This document shows positions 32,501-40,506 of a stretch of DNA of 64,000 bases, in pieces. This DNA comes from Bacteroidales bacterium (GTDB taxonomy: Bacteria > Bacteroidota > Bacteroidia > Bacteroidales > CAIWKO01). A program made the translations under genes and the position numbers. The stretch covers positions 1 to 64,000 of the forward strand of contig JALOBU010000008.1 in NCBI GenBank assembly GCA_023228145.1, written 5' to 3'. The first letter of the stretch is position 1. Each line of letters opens with the position of its first letter. A model generated the notes under the pieces. The model did not search any database, was not told the DNA's origin, and was given only the letters and a program-made list of their open reading frames with translations.

Positions 32501-33867
32501 GAAGTATTAAGTGAAATAAAGCCCAGCTTGCTGTTAAAAGTATATTCCGATGGTTGTAAACGCCTTGCAAGTTCAACCTTTTCATAGTCAAGGCCCGAAA
32601 CCATTCCCAAAGAAGCAAGATAATTATTAACATTATTCAGGTTTCGTATTTGCCCCGGATCCACCAGAAAGGTAATCAAATCATTAGCTTCGTTATCGGG
32701 ATAGTAACCGGTCTGATGTACGTTGCCATTAAATATTTTCTGTGCCTCGCCCAAATCCTGAAATGCAACAATGTTGCGATTGTCTGTTGTAGCCGCTCCA
32801 ATATTTGTAAGCCAAACTTCTATGTTGGTAATATTGATGTTCGAGTTGATAATCGGAAGTTTTTTCAGCGAGTTTTCGTAATTGTCACGGTAATAATGTG
32901 AAAGAAAAAAGTGTTTGTTTTCCTCATATTGGTCAGCCTTAACATTGAATTCGCTTGTTTGTGCTCCTCCCGAAACGGTAATATTTTCGGTATTGCTTTC
33001 TTGTTGAGACCAAAGTCCCGTAATTGTTGCCCTGCCGAATTTTAATTTTGTTTTAATACCAAACAAAGATTGGCTTCCTGTAATTAAGGTACTGTTCAGG
33101 GGCAGTGTAACATCTCCTGCTTCAATTAATTGAATAATATCATCTTCTTCGCCTTCATATTTCAGGTTCATCTTGTTTTCAAAATCAAAAGACGATTCTG
33201 TATTGTAGCTTACCATAAATTCGATTCGTGTACCTATTTTGGCTGTTACATTAAGCTGTATTTTTTCCTGAAAATCAAAATTTGTGGTGCGGCGCTGTTT
33301 CACATCGAGTGCAGGGTTGTTGGTTTTGGTTGAGATAACCCCAAATATCAGTTCCGCAGAGCCTGAAGGGCGAATATCTATAGTGGTGCCTCCGAATATC
33401 TTGTCAAATACTTTGTTGTTGATATGAATTTTGGGAATAATATTTCCATCACCTTTTGAACCGCGGTTGGCTTTATTCCTGTCGTGCCAATATTGCTGCA
33501 AGGCTTGGTCCATGTCAAAATTGGTATATTCATCAAAACTCATATAGTTTGACGGGCGGTATTCAAGCGTTCCGACATTATTTTTAATAATATATTCATT
33601 ATTTTCCGGGTCATACACAACCTCGGTTTGCACATTGGACGGGTTGTTCATGTAAAGCCCACCGTTTTGTCCGGCATCATAGGGATTTCCGCTATTATCA
33701 TCAAAAGGAAATTGGAGAGAATCCGGCGGGTTGGTATCGGGGGGCAATATAAGTTCTTTTTTGGCAACACTATAATTGACAGGAACATGAACACTGCTGG
33801 CAATAGCGATTGACAGTAAGAATAAGGCTGCTAAAATTTGAATTATATATCTGGCTGCTTTCAACAA
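26584..33867 (-). CDS. sprA: SprA, T9SS outer-membrane translocon
   Basis: The 2427-residue giant protein has the length and sequence style of SprA/Sov, the single-chain 36-strand outer-membrane barrel of the type IX secretion system. N-terminal signal/anchor (about 1-25), then the SprA N-terminal region (LQQYWHDRNKANRGSKGDGN; FDKIFGGTTIDIRPSGSAEL; FGVISTKTNNPALDVKQRRT), repeated Bacteroidetes motif-N-like segments and a C terminus of alternating strands closing GGISLRFTLAQ. It exports all the type A and type B cargo proteins seen in this window. It follows ruvA with 24 bases between, as is common in Bacteroidetes. Confidence 0.97.
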   Translation of the reverse strand: MLKAARYIIQILAALFLLSIAIASSVHVPVNYSVAKKELILPPDTNPPDSLQFPFDDNSGNPYDAGQNGGLYMNNPSNVQTEVVYDPENNEYIIKNNVGTLEYRPSNYMSFDEYTNFDMDQALQQYWHDRNKANRGSKGDGNIIPKIHINNKVFDKIFGGTTIDIRPSGSAELIFGVISTKTNNPALDVKQRRTTNFDFQEKIQLNVTAKIGTRIEFMVSYNTESSFDFENKMNLKYEGEEDDIIQLIEAGDVTLPLNSTLITGSQSLFGIKTKLKFGRATITGLWSQQESNTENITVSGGAQTSEFNVKADQYEENKHFFLSHYYRDNYENSLKKLPIINSNINITNIEVWLTNIGAATTDNRNIVAFQDLGEAQKIFNGNVHQTGYYPDNEANDLITFLVDPGQIRNLNNVNNYLASLGMVSGLDYEKVELARRLQPSEYTFNSKLGFISLNTSLNSDQVLAVAYQYTLVGDTTVYQVGEMTGTGVSAPSCLMLKLLKSTTLNTKTPMYKLMMKNVYSIGGYQINSQDFRLNVLYSGEEQGIPMGYITEGAIDGKPLIRVLGCDRLDMNQNPVPDGVFDFIDNAATGGGLIQSTNGRIFFPVLEPFGSNLRQAITGGNPLLNPIADKYCYDSLYSMTKTGAQQYPDRNKFSLQGFYKSASGSEISLGAMNVPQGSVKVTAGGIPLTENVDYTVDYTLGRVKIINEGILNSGTPVNISLENNSTFGIQTKTLMGLRVDYMVNKNLNIGGTVLNLTEKPLTQKVNFGDEPISNTIWGVDGAYTTEARWLTKLVDLLPLIETKAPSNVSINAEFANLIPGHSKAIGKTGTSYIDDFESSKSTIDLRNVGSWFLASTPQGQTDLFPEAVLNSNLAFNYNRARLAWYVIDPSVFYRDNNQLPPNITTDDISNHFAREVYEQEVFPNRQPENNLPSNIAVLNMAYYPWERGSYNYDVDGSEGYSKGIGPDGKLIDPDTRWGGMMRRIESTDFEETNIEYIEFWMMDPFVYNTSHTGGQMYINLGDISEDVLKDSRKSIENGLPPDGTTEDVDTTAWGIVPSLQPLTNSFDNNESARPYQDVGLDGINSGNENIFFSDYINRIINHVGTGSVAYQNAIADPSGDDFHYFRGPDYDNESKSILQRYKKFNLTEGNSPTDQQTQDLYGVSYPMQATTLPDGEDINRDNTLSEGERYFQYRIDLDPSKMVVGQNYITDELEATTGRLPNGTSTTIKWYQFKVPVKSPDKIVGGIQDFKSIRFIRVFFKNFSDSVICRFATFDLVRSDWRKYDYSLLAPGEYIPVDDITLTSFDVSAVNLEENGQRTPVTYVIPPGIERETNYSSTTMQQLNEQALSMKVCHLFDGDARAVYKTCDFDMRKFKTLKMFVHAEATGNESLIKDGDLTVFLRLGSDFKSNYYEYEVPLELTPWFSSDEEAIWPERNRMEIVLDELVEVKKERNTLLHQQGTSVSVSLPYEVYDDRNNKITVLGNPSISDVKVIMIGIRNPKKTDLGSADDGKEKCAEIWVNELRLTDFDQSGGYAATARISANLADFGNVSLAGTISTPGFGSIDKKLNQLQKETMISYDIATNLELGKFFPEKWGIKIPMHFDYSEQRAIPEYNPINPDVLYKDDLQTYATQRERDSVRKITQDVTTRTSVNFMNVRKTKVGANTKSHIYDLENFDFTYAYTELFHRNVDIEYDRRITHMGGLGYNYTANLKPVKPLDKWKLLSKSKWLRIIKDFNFYYMPKMLSFRTDLNKQFQENLLRNKTNALIILEPTYVKRFGWTRDYAFKWDLTQNLKLDYQAHAIALIDEPPGKIVKGQPDYKEKRDSIWKNVLDFGRMTNYNQSIDINYTLPINKIPIFNWINITARYGGNYVWTALPLSTDDYGNIVENSFGNTIENSNTQQLNFTANLLNLYNKVPYLKKINDKARLNTNKPPQKTNMPDENAKADSTKLKVNAGKLILDNALGILMLVRTLNISYQESNGRVLPGFIYKPVALGMNWKHMAPTFGFVMGSPGDMFNSTENIIAKAFQKGWVTRDTNLNIPFAVKQSKVLNYQTSIEPLAGMRIDVTGNTNYAKQSQAFYKYAGEFEASDPYSMVESGSFSMTIIGLKTAFIGDNKDNSSDVFEKFKEYRIIIATRLAEQNNRYSTGGIIDSTGFPDGYGPTSQDVLIPAFLAAYLGKKPENVALTPFSEKILRAIPLPNWRLTYTGLTRIAAIKKYFRSITISHTYRCTYNVNSFATNVLYKEDIDGYAYIRDQMGDFISKREIGQVSITEQFSPLVGFDMTMNNSLLLKLEWKKSRNLSLSFANTQLTEIVSNEYVIGAGYRFKDVSFNLNLGGRRRLIKSDLNLKADFSIRDNKTTLRKLVENMDQVSSGGRIYSINVSADYQISEKFNVRLFYDHIINTPYVSSQYPNSNINGGISLRFTLAQ

Positions 33868-33891
33868 GACTGGTGTTTAATGCTCTTTCAA

Positions 33892-34494
33892 TTATAAAAT
33901 TTTCAATGTTTTTTTTATCAACTCTTCAACAGTCTCAATATTTACATCAGATTTTAGTATCCTGTCAATGGCTTTTTCTGCATTGTTTTTATTAAAACCC
34001 AATATTATCAAACCTGATAAAGCTTCTTCTTTGTATTTATTGTGCAAAGGCATAACAACATCCTGTTGTAACGCAATTTTTGCATATTTATTTTTCAGTT
34101 CTATAATGATTTTTTGCGCTGTTTTCGAACCAATACCTTTTACCCGTTCAAAAGCCGCTACATATCCGTTTACTAATGCACTAATCACTTCGTCTGTTGT
34201 CAGGGATGAAAGTATTAAACGGGCAGTATTTGCCCCCACGCCATTTACTGAAAGCAAATTAATATATAATTCACGTTCATTCGGGGAGTAAAAGCCATAA
34301 AGAGTAATTCCCACCGGAGTTGTTGCTTCGTTTTTAACCGCCATATACGTAAATAAGCGGCATTTAGTTCCAATTTCTCCAAGTTTTGAAAAGGTATTCA
34401 GGGAGATATTCATAAAATACCCTATTCCGCCAGTTTCAAGAATCGCATAGGCAGGATTTTTCTCAGTAAGAGTACCTTCTATATAAGAAATCAT
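33892..34494 (-). CDS. ruvA: Holliday junction branch migration protein RuvA
   Basis: 200 residues, family length. Domain I is an OB fold (MISYIEGTLTEKNPAYAILE). Domain II has two helix-hairpin-helix motifs (LLSVNGVGANTARLIL, RVKGIGSKTAQKIIIEL), and domain III is a C-terminal helix bundle (LIILGFNKNNAEKAIDRIL) that contacts RuvB. It forms tetramers on Holliday junctions and guides RuvB. It is co-directional with maeB (21 bases upstream) and sprA. Confidence 0.97.
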   Translation of the reverse strand: MISYIEGTLTEKNPAYAILETGGIGYFMNISLNTFSKLGEIGTKCRLFTYMAVKNEATTPVGITLYGFYSPNERELYINLLSVNGVGANTARLILSSLTTDEVISALVNGYVAAFERVKGIGSKTAQKIIIELKNKYAKIALQQDVVMPLHNKYKEEALSGLIILGFNKNNAEKAIDRILKSDVNIETVEELIKKTLKIL

Positions 34495-34515
34495 GGTATA
34501 TTAAAAGGCACAAAT

Positions 34516-35970
34516 TTACAAAACTTCCTGAATAGCCAAGTCAAGTGCCTGTTGTAATATTTCTTGTTGTGGTTTTTGAATAAAGTCATTATCTACCAGG
34601 GCCTGTGTCATTGCTCTGGCTTCCCGGATGTCTTTCTCTGCCCTGTTAAAAGCTTCTTCACGGGAAATTGTTATACGTGCCACACCGTCTTTTATTGCTT
34701 GCATAGCAACATCCGCTGCCTCTTCGGGAAAAACCGAAGCTTCATTCATGTTGGGAACAATATTTTCGGGGCTGATACCGCGTTTTTCGGCATAATTTGC
34801 GAGGGAATGTGCGGCAGCAATAGCCATATTGTCGGTGATCTTTTTAGCACGTACCATTAATGCACCCTTAAGGATTCCCGGGAAGCCGATGGAATTATTC
34901 ACCTGGTTTGGAAAGTCTCCACGCCCTGTCGCCACGATATATGCCCCTGCTTCTTTAGCTGCATAAGGGTAAATTTCAGGAACGGGATTGGCACAGGCAA
35001 AAACAATGGATTTTTCAGCCATAGATTTGACCCATTCTTTTTTTACAGTTTCCGGGCCGGGAGTTGATAAGGAAATAAGAATATCGGCACCTTTCACAGC
35101 TTCTTTAATATTTAAAATTTTATGCGGGTTTGTTTTTTCGCAGAGCTCCCATTTGCGGTAAAAGCGTGGGTCGTTTTTAATATCCTCTCTGCCGGTATGT
35201 AACGAACCTTTGGTGTCAAACATGATGATTTTCTTAGGATCTCCGCCATCCGTGATAAAAAGGCGCGCAATTGTTGTATTGGCTGCTCCGGCTCCAAAAA
35301 GCACGACTTTCACATCGGATATTTTCTTATTCGCAAGTTTTAAGGCGTTGAGAAGTCCTGCCAGCGTAACACAGGCTGTTCCCTGAGCATCGTCGTGCCA
35401 AACAGGAATATCACATTCTTCACGCAGTATATCAAGAACTTTGTAACAATTGGGCTGTGAAATGTCTTCAAGATTAACAGCGCCGAAACTATGCTGAACC
35501 ATTTTCACAAACTGTATGATTTTATCGGGGTCATTCTGCCCTTTGTCATTTTTACTGTCAACACATAAGGCAACGGCATCAATACCTCCAAGGTATTTCA
35601 TCAGGAAAGCCTTGCCTTCCATAACGCCCAGACCTCCCGAAGGCCCGCAATCCCCGTCGCCCAAAACACGTGTGGAATCGCTGACAACAGCAACAAAATT
35701 GCCCCTGTTGGTTAGCTGAAATGAAGCATCAACATTGTCACGTATTGTTGTGGAAATTTTAGAAACTCCGGGTGTGTACCACACATTGAACCAGTTAAAC
35801 CCCATAACGGGTGCTTTGGGAACTGTCTGTATTTTTCCTTCATAAAAACGGTGAACGCTTTCGGCAAGTTTTTTTAAAAATATTGTTTTTGCTTTTGCAA
35901 TTTGTTCTTGTGTAAAATTTTTAGGAAAAGCTTTATTTAAGTTTGATAAGTCCAGTTGTATTTTTTCCAT
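34516..35970 (-). CDS. maeB: NAD(P)-dependent malic enzyme, short form
   Basis: Oxidatively decarboxylates malate to pyruvate. 484 residues. The catalytic region shows WYTPGVSKISTTIRDN, LGDGDCGPSGGLGVMEGKAF, and PVWHDDAQGTACVTLAG with the metal-binding acids. The Rossmann motif is VVLFGAGAANTTIARLF, then FACANPVPEIYPYAA and GRGDFPNQVNN. It lacks the phosphotransacetylase-like C-terminal domain of about 330 residues found in long MaeB. The cofactor preference cannot be read reliably. The divergent partner gene starts at 36165, with shared promoter space. Confidence 0.92.
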   Translation of the reverse strand: MEKIQLDLSNLNKAFPKNFTQEQIAKAKTIFLKKLAESVHRFYEGKIQTVPKAPVMGFNWFNVWYTPGVSKISTTIRDNVDASFQLTNRGNFVAVVSDSTRVLGDGDCGPSGGLGVMEGKAFLMKYLGGIDAVALCVDSKNDKGQNDPDKIIQFVKMVQHSFGAVNLEDISQPNCYKVLDILREECDIPVWHDDAQGTACVTLAGLLNALKLANKKISDVKVVLFGAGAANTTIARLFITDGGDPKKIIMFDTKGSLHTGREDIKNDPRFYRKWELCEKTNPHKILNIKEAVKGADILISLSTPGPETVKKEWVKSMAEKSIVFACANPVPEIYPYAAKEAGAYIVATGRGDFPNQVNNSIGFPGILKGALMVRAKKITDNMAIAAAHSLANYAEKRGISPENIVPNMNEASVFPEEAADVAMQAIKDGVARITISREEAFNRAEKDIREARAMTQALVDNDFIQKPQQEILQQALDLAIQEVL

Positions 35971-36076
35971 ATATTTTTTAAATTATGTTGTTTTTAATAG
36001 AATGTAAAAGTACATTTTTCAATTGAAAAATTTTTTTTAATGGTGAATAATTTTTTTGCTTTTTATATTAATAACA

Positions 36077-36108
36077 TTTGTTTTTTTATGAAAAATGATT
36101 TACTTTTG
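36077..36108 (+). promoter_or_regulatory. Bacteroidetes-type promoter for the MauE-like gene
   Basis: TTTG (36077-36080), 20 bases, then TACTTTTG (36101-36108), close to the TTTG-N19-TAnnTTTG consensus. The predicted transcript starts about 50 bases before the ATG at 36165. Confidence 0.65.
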
Positions 36109-36164
36109 GACTTTACTGAAGTTAGGTAAAAACCGAATTTTTTAAATGATTAATATCCAGAAAA

Positions 36165-37070
36165 ATGTTTGACAAAAAAGTCCTTAATGCCTGTTCTGTC
36201 ATCATTGGTGTTTTCTTCATCTTCTCTGGTTTCGGAAAAGTTTTAGATACGGCTGCTTTTAGTAAACTAATTGCACAATATGGGTTCAGCTATTTCATGG
36301 TTCTTTCTCCTGTTATTGTTATTTTAGAAATTTTTCTTGGGCTTTTACTAATCTTACTAATAAAACCAAAGTCTTCTGCTTTTTATTCTTTTTTACTATT
36401 GATATTTTTCACAGCCGCATTTGCTTATGCGCATTTTTCAAAAGGAGTAAATGACTGCGGTTGTTTCGGAACTATGAAACATACAAATATTTCCCCCGCA
36501 TTTTCATTTGTTAGAAATCTGCTATTGATCATATTATCATTTCTAATTTGGCTCAAATACCCGAGCGAAAAAACTTCAACAGCAAGGTGGAAATATTATG
36601 TTATCATTTTAATTATGGGAATTTCAATTTTTATCGCGGGATATACCTTCGAAAATCCTTTTATGAGCTCAGGGAAAAAAAATAAACATAAATTTCAAAA
36701 TTTACCAATTAAAGACACTCAATTGTCAAAATATCTCACAACTTCTTACGATAGCACATACCTGGTTTTTTGTTTTTCCTATAATTGTCCGCACTGCTGG
36801 AATTCTATAGAAAACCTTAATCATTTTAAAGAAACAAGGGCTGTGGACAGCATTATCGCCTTTTCTACCGGAAGCCCCACTGCCAAAGATTTTTTTAATA
36901 AAAATTTTTCGCCGGACTTTTCAATTATTGAAATGCCAGCAGATACAATCAGTATTTTAGCAGATGGATTTCCCACAACTTTCTTTATAATTCATGATAC
37001 AGTTAAATTTGTTATCCAATCCGTATTGCCATCACCGGTAACATTTAAAAAGCAATATTTTCCACAATAA
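36165..37070 (+). CDS. MauE/DoxX-like redox membrane protein with C-terminal thioredoxin-like domain
   Basis: 301 residues. The first 130 are a four-helix MauE/DoxX-type membrane domain. Its NDCGCFG motif (C98, C100) after the third helix is the redox-active pair typical of MauE-like proteins. A fifth helix (about 144-160) leads to a periplasmic thioredoxin-like domain with CPHC (C208, C211) in FCFSYNCPHCWNSIENL and the cis-proline-like GFPTTFFI. The order is that of a thiol-disulfide relay: membrane pair to periplasmic CPHC. The gene directly downstream (17 bases) encodes a nine-cysteine lipoprotein, a plausible substrate. Related pairs accompany NVEALA-type peptides in Bacteroidetes. Confidence 0.75.
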   Translation: MFDKKVLNACSVIIGVFFIFSGFGKVLDTAAFSKLIAQYGFSYFMVLSPVIVILEIFLGLLLILLIKPKSSAFYSFLLLIFFTAAFAYAHFSKGVNDCGCFGTMKHTNISPAFSFVRNLLLIILSFLIWLKYPSEKTSTARWKYYVIILIMGISIFIAGYTFENPFMSSGKKNKHKFQNLPIKDTQLSKYLTTSYDSTYLVFCFSYNCPHCWNSIENLNHFKETRAVDSIIAFSTGSPTAKDFFNKNFSPDFSIIEMPADTISILADGFPTTFFIIHDTVKFVIQSVLPSPVTFKKQYFPQ

Positions 37071-37087
37071 ATTAAAATTTTTAACCC

Positions 37088-37339
37088 ATGAAATCAAAAC
37101 TAATGAAGTGTATCGTGCCGGTAAGTTTCGGACTGATACTGGCTGTTATCAGCATTTCCGGTTTTTTAACCAGCTGTGTTGACATTGATAACTGCACCGA
37201 CCCCGACTATCCTTATTGGTGTTCTTCGGCAAAACACTGCTGTGGTTACGAATATACAGACGGTCACGGCACATGTTACAACACTCTTGATGGTTGCAGG
37301 GCCTCGGGCTATGCTTGTGAGCATTGTTGGGTAGAATAA
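37088..37339 (+). CDS. Small cysteine-rich lipoprotein
   Basis: 83 residues. The signal peptide ends in a lipobox, FLTSC (about residue 30), so the mature protein of about 54 residues is a lipoprotein. After the lipid-bearing cysteine come eight more (NC, WC, HCC, TC, GC, AC, HC), including the run CSSAKHCCGYEY and GCRASGYACEHCW. An even number in such a small chain suggests four disulfides or a metal cluster. The family is not recognised. It follows the MauE/thioredoxin gene by 17 bases and is probably cotranscribed. The next gene starts about 90 bases on. Confidence 0.7.
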   Translation: MKSKLMKCIVPVSFGLILAVISISGFLTSCVDIDNCTDPDYPYWCSSAKHCCGYEYTDGHGTCYNTLDGCRASGYACEHCWVE

Positions 37340-37432
37340 CTATTTTTTATCTCCTAAAAAGGAATAATTTTTCTTTAAATATGTGGTTATTTGTGTTAGC
37401 TATGTATGTGTTTTGTTAACAGCATAATTATT

Positions 37433-37939
37433 ATGGGGAAAAAAATCAGATTAAGGATTAACAATAACAAAAGTTATTTTCATTATACTGTTTTTTTATT
37501 GTTTTTTTTCATTTTTATTTCTTCCGCCAACAGAAATTTTGCCCAAAAAAACTTACCCGCAGATAACCTTTGTGGCGAATGGTGGACACCCGAAAACCAG
37601 GGCCGGATTATTTTTTTCAAAGACGGAACTACCTATTCCGGGAAAGTAAGCTGGTTTAAAGTTCCTAACGATCCCGAAACCGGGAAGCCCAAACTGGATA
37701 AACATAACCCAAACCCTGCATTGCGTAAAAGGCCTGTTATGGGACTTGTTCTGTTTTATAACTTCAAATACGATCCTTCAAAAAATAAATATGTTGACGG
37801 AAAGCTTTATGACTCTGAGCATGGAAAGACATACTCCTGCTGGATAAAATTGACAAGCCATAATGTTCTTGAGTTGCATGGCTATGTTGGTTTTTCGCTT
37901 ATCGGAAAATCTGTTTATTTCACCAGGGTACAAAAATAA
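37433..37939 (+). CDS. DUF2147 secreted protein
   Basis: 168 residues from the ATG at 37433, preferred over 37406 because it gives a normal basic signal-peptide start (MGKKIRLRINN). Signal peptide to about residue 38. The mature part is a DUF2147 domain: LCGEWWTPENQGRIIFFKDG, YSGKVSWFKVPNDPETGKPK, PVMGLVLFYNFKYD, YDSEHGKTYSCWIKLTSH and GYVGFSLIGKSVYFTRV. The family is a periplasmic lipocalin-like barrel of unknown role. It ends seven bases before the sirtuin gene. Confidence 0.85.
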   Translation: MGKKIRLRINNNKSYFHYTVFLLFFFIFISSANRNFAQKNLPADNLCGEWWTPENQGRIIFFKDGTTYSGKVSWFKVPNDPETGKPKLDKHNPNPALRKRPVMGLVLFYNFKYDPSKNKYVDGKLYDSEHGKTYSCWIKLTSHNVLELHGYVGFSLIGKSVYFTRVQK

Positions 37940-37946
37940 TTTGCGG

Positions 37947-38633
37947 ATGCAGACAGTTGTTGTGTTGACCGGAGCGGGTGTAAGTGCCGAAAGCGGTATA
38001 AAAACCTTCCGCGACAGCGACGGGTTGTGGGAAGAACACCGCATCGAGGATGTTGCCACATATGATGCCTGGTTGAGGAACCGCGATCTTGTACTCGAAT
38101 TTTACAACCAACGCAGAAGGCAACTGGCGAAAGTGGAACCTAATGCCGCCCATTATTCCCTGGCAAAACTCGAAAAAAAATATAACGTTCATATCATTAC
38201 TCAAAATGTGGACAACCTGCATGAACGGGCGGGTTCAAAAAACATATTGCATCTGCATGGCGAACTCACCAAAGCCCGGAGCACTCTTGACGAAACCCTG
38301 ATTTATGACATCGGGTTTAATGACATTAAAGAGGGCGACAAATGTGCGAAAGGTTCGCAATTGCGACCACATATTGTTTGGTTCGGCGAAGCTGTGCCCA
38401 ACATAATGCTTGCAGCTACCCTGGCAAAAAAAGCAGACATTTTATTGATTATAGGGACTTCCCTGCTTGTTTACCCTGCCGCTGGCCTTATTGACTATGC
38501 GCCGACTTCTGTTCCGAAATATTACATAGACCCGAAAGCGGCAAATTCATCACATTATAAAAATCTCACTGTGATCAAAGAAAAAGCCGGAACAGGAGTG
38601 CCGGCTTTGGTGGAGAAAATGCTTCAGGAATAA
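37947..38633 (+). CDS. Sirtuin (NAD-dependent protein deacylase), zinc-cysteine-less
   Basis: 228 residues from the ATG at 37947; the open frame extends upstream into DUF2147 coding sequence and is not used. NAD-binding TGAGVSAESGIKTFRDSDGL, then TQNVDNLHERAGS with the following catalytic His in HLHGEL, FGEAVP and GTSLLVYPAAGL. The YNQRRRQ helix has the Tyr/Arg pair of SIRT5/CobB-type enzymes that prefer acidic acyl groups, so desuccinylation is possible. The zinc module has only one cysteine (DKCAKG) instead of four. Such zinc-free sirtuins occur in Bacteroidetes. Confidence 0.88.
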   Translation: MQTVVVLTGAGVSAESGIKTFRDSDGLWEEHRIEDVATYDAWLRNRDLVLEFYNQRRRQLAKVEPNAAHYSLAKLEKKYNVHIITQNVDNLHERAGSKNILHLHGELTKARSTLDETLIYDIGFNDIKEGDKCAKGSQLRPHIVWFGEAVPNIMLAATLAKKADILLIIGTSLLVYPAAGLIDYAPTSVPKYYIDPKAANSSHYKNLTVIKEKAGTGVPALVEKMLQE

Positions 38634-38640
38634 TTTTTAC

Positions 38641-38745
38641 CAATCTTAAGTCCTAACGGGACAATCCCAAAGGGAATGAATATTGGCAGATAATTATTAA
38701 CACTTAGATTATTAATTCCTATAGGGACGAAATACATTTTTACCG
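38641..38745. repeat. Bacteroidetes REP-like intergenic repeat (tentative)
   Basis: TCCTAACGGGACAATCCCAA and TCCTATAGGGACGAAATAC are short related palindromic units. They flank TATTGGCAGATAATTATTAA in the 235-base gap after the sirtuin gene. Units of this type are scattered in many Bacteroidetes genomes. Only one set is seen in the window, so the call is tentative. Confidence 0.35.
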
Positions 38746-38868
38746 TACCAATAAAATATATTTTAAGAATTTGACAAAGCCATCAAGGCTGAAAATTATT
38801 TTATATAAAATACTTGCTTTTAATATATTTCTTTTTTAATTTTACAAAGAAAATCTTAACACATCATT

Positions 38869-40506
38869 ATGAAAACATCAGCTTTGAATCTTTACAGGTC
38901 TTTTGTAAAAGTATCAGTAGTTCTACTGTATATTGTTACACTCGGTAGTGTCAATGCTTCCTCTTTGACTACATCTCCCAAAAGCAATGACCCCGCTATT
39001 CCGCCGGCCCAAATCAGCATTACTTTAACACCTTATGTATATCCGAACGGGTTTAACACCAGTTGTTTTGGATACAAGGACGGCAGTATAAACCTTACAG
39101 TCAGCTGGGGAAAAGCACCCTATCATTTTAAATGGAGTAACGGCGAAACCACAGAAGACATCAGCGGCCTGCCCGCCGGATATTATAAGGTGGTGGTGGT
39201 TGACTCGAAAAACAACGAAGCTACTGCCGAGATAACCTTACAGGAGCCCGACCCCAAGCAACAGCCCGAAATAGCATCGACGGTGTATATGTATCCCAAC
39301 GGTTATAATATCAGTTGTTATAATTGCTTTAACGGTATCATAGAACTCACCGTTACCGGCGGCTCCGGTAATTATGGCTTTGACTGGAGTGACGGAGCTG
39401 TTACGCAGGACCGCGCAGGGCTGGGCGCCGGAGAATATTCGGTGACTATAAGTGACAACAGCTCCTGTGGCAACGGAGAAAAATATTATTTAAGTTTTAA
39501 CCTCCGTGAGCCCGGCAAAGAGGGCTGGACTATGGACGGTAATTACAACACCAGCCCTCCCGGCCAGTTTATAGGCACAGCCGACAATAATGACCTGGTT
39601 TTTAAAACCAACGGCATGGAACGCCTTACCATAAGCAAAGATGGGAATGTGGGGGTAGGAGTCAACAATCCTGATACAAAGCTTGGCGTAAATGGAAATA
39701 TGAATATTACAGGGATATTAAAAAGTGATAGCCTTGCAGGCGACGGTTTTAAATTTGACAGTACTTCTGCAAAAAGTTATAATCTTGTTTATGCCGACGA
39801 AGTAGGCACGATTATAACCCTTTCAGATCCCTTTGTTGTCGGGACACAGATACATTTTTGCGGCACACCTTCGACAGCATGGTTTCTGGGGGGAAATCAA
39901 ATCAATAGTACAAATGCCAATGCTAATTATATTGGAACATGTAATTATAGGCCATTCCGAATATTCACAAACGGTTCAGAAAGGTTCAGAATTACAGAGG
40001 ATGGAAATTTAGGTATAGGTACTGATGATCCTGAAAACTATAAGGCAAAAATTGATGCTGGAGAGGATAATGGGCTGTGGATAAAAACCACACACGGTAA
40101 TTCGCAATACGGGTATTGTTTTAAAATGGATGTTGATAGAGATGATACGAAGGCAATGGCTGTTTGGAATTCAGGCATTGAAAATTTTTTAGTATATGGC
40201 AGTGGAAGAGTTTTTGCCAGGGAAATTACAGTCTCATTAGGAACGCTTGGAGATTTTGTTTTTGATAAGGATTACAATCTTATGACAATAAGAGATTTAG
40301 AAAAATTTATTTATAAAAACCACCATTTGCCAGGTATCCCATCAGCAAATGAAGTAAATTCAAATGGTTTAAATGTCGGAGAATTTCAAAATCTATTACT
40401 ACAAAAAATTGAAGAGTTAACATTGTATGTTATTGAGCTTAACAAGAAGAATGAGGAGATGGAAAAAGAAATTTCAAAACTGAAAAACGAAAACAAAAAT
40501 GATTAA
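38869..40506 (+). CDS. Cell-surface protein with SprB repeats and fibre-like C terminus
   Basis: 545 residues. Signal peptide (about 1-30), then two SprB-type repeats (GYKDGSINLTVSWGKAPYHF, KWSNGETTEDISGLPAGYYK; and NCFNGIIELTVTGGSGNYGF, DWSDGAVTQDRAGLGAGEY). The second half resembles the fibre proteins common in Bacteroidetes: NGMERLTISKDGNVGVGVNN, FTNGSERFRITEDGNLGIGT, HHLPGIPSANEVNSNGLNVG, and a coiled-coil tail (IEELTLYVIELNKKNEEMEK). No T9SS sorting domain is present. The tail often occurs in S74-like self-assembling fibres. The last eight bases overlap the next ORF. Confidence 0.8.
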   Translation: MKTSALNLYRSFVKVSVVLLYIVTLGSVNASSLTTSPKSNDPAIPPAQISITLTPYVYPNGFNTSCFGYKDGSINLTVSWGKAPYHFKWSNGETTEDISGLPAGYYKVVVVDSKNNEATAEITLQEPDPKQQPEIASTVYMYPNGYNISCYNCFNGIIELTVTGGSGNYGFDWSDGAVTQDRAGLGAGEYSVTISDNSSCGNGEKYYLSFNLREPGKEGWTMDGNYNTSPPGQFIGTADNNDLVFKTNGMERLTISKDGNVGVGVNNPDTKLGVNGNMNITGILKSDSLAGDGFKFDSTSAKSYNLVYADEVGTIITLSDPFVVGTQIHFCGTPSTAWFLGGNQINSTNANANYIGTCNYRPFRIFTNGSERFRITEDGNLGIGTDDPENYKAKIDAGEDNGLWIKTTHGNSQYGYCFKMDVDRDDTKAMAVWNSGIENFLVYGSGRVFAREITVSLGTLGDFVFDKDYNLMTIRDLEKFIYKNHHLPGIPSANEVNSNGLNVGEFQNLLLQKIEELTLYVIELNKKNEEMEKEISKLKNENKND

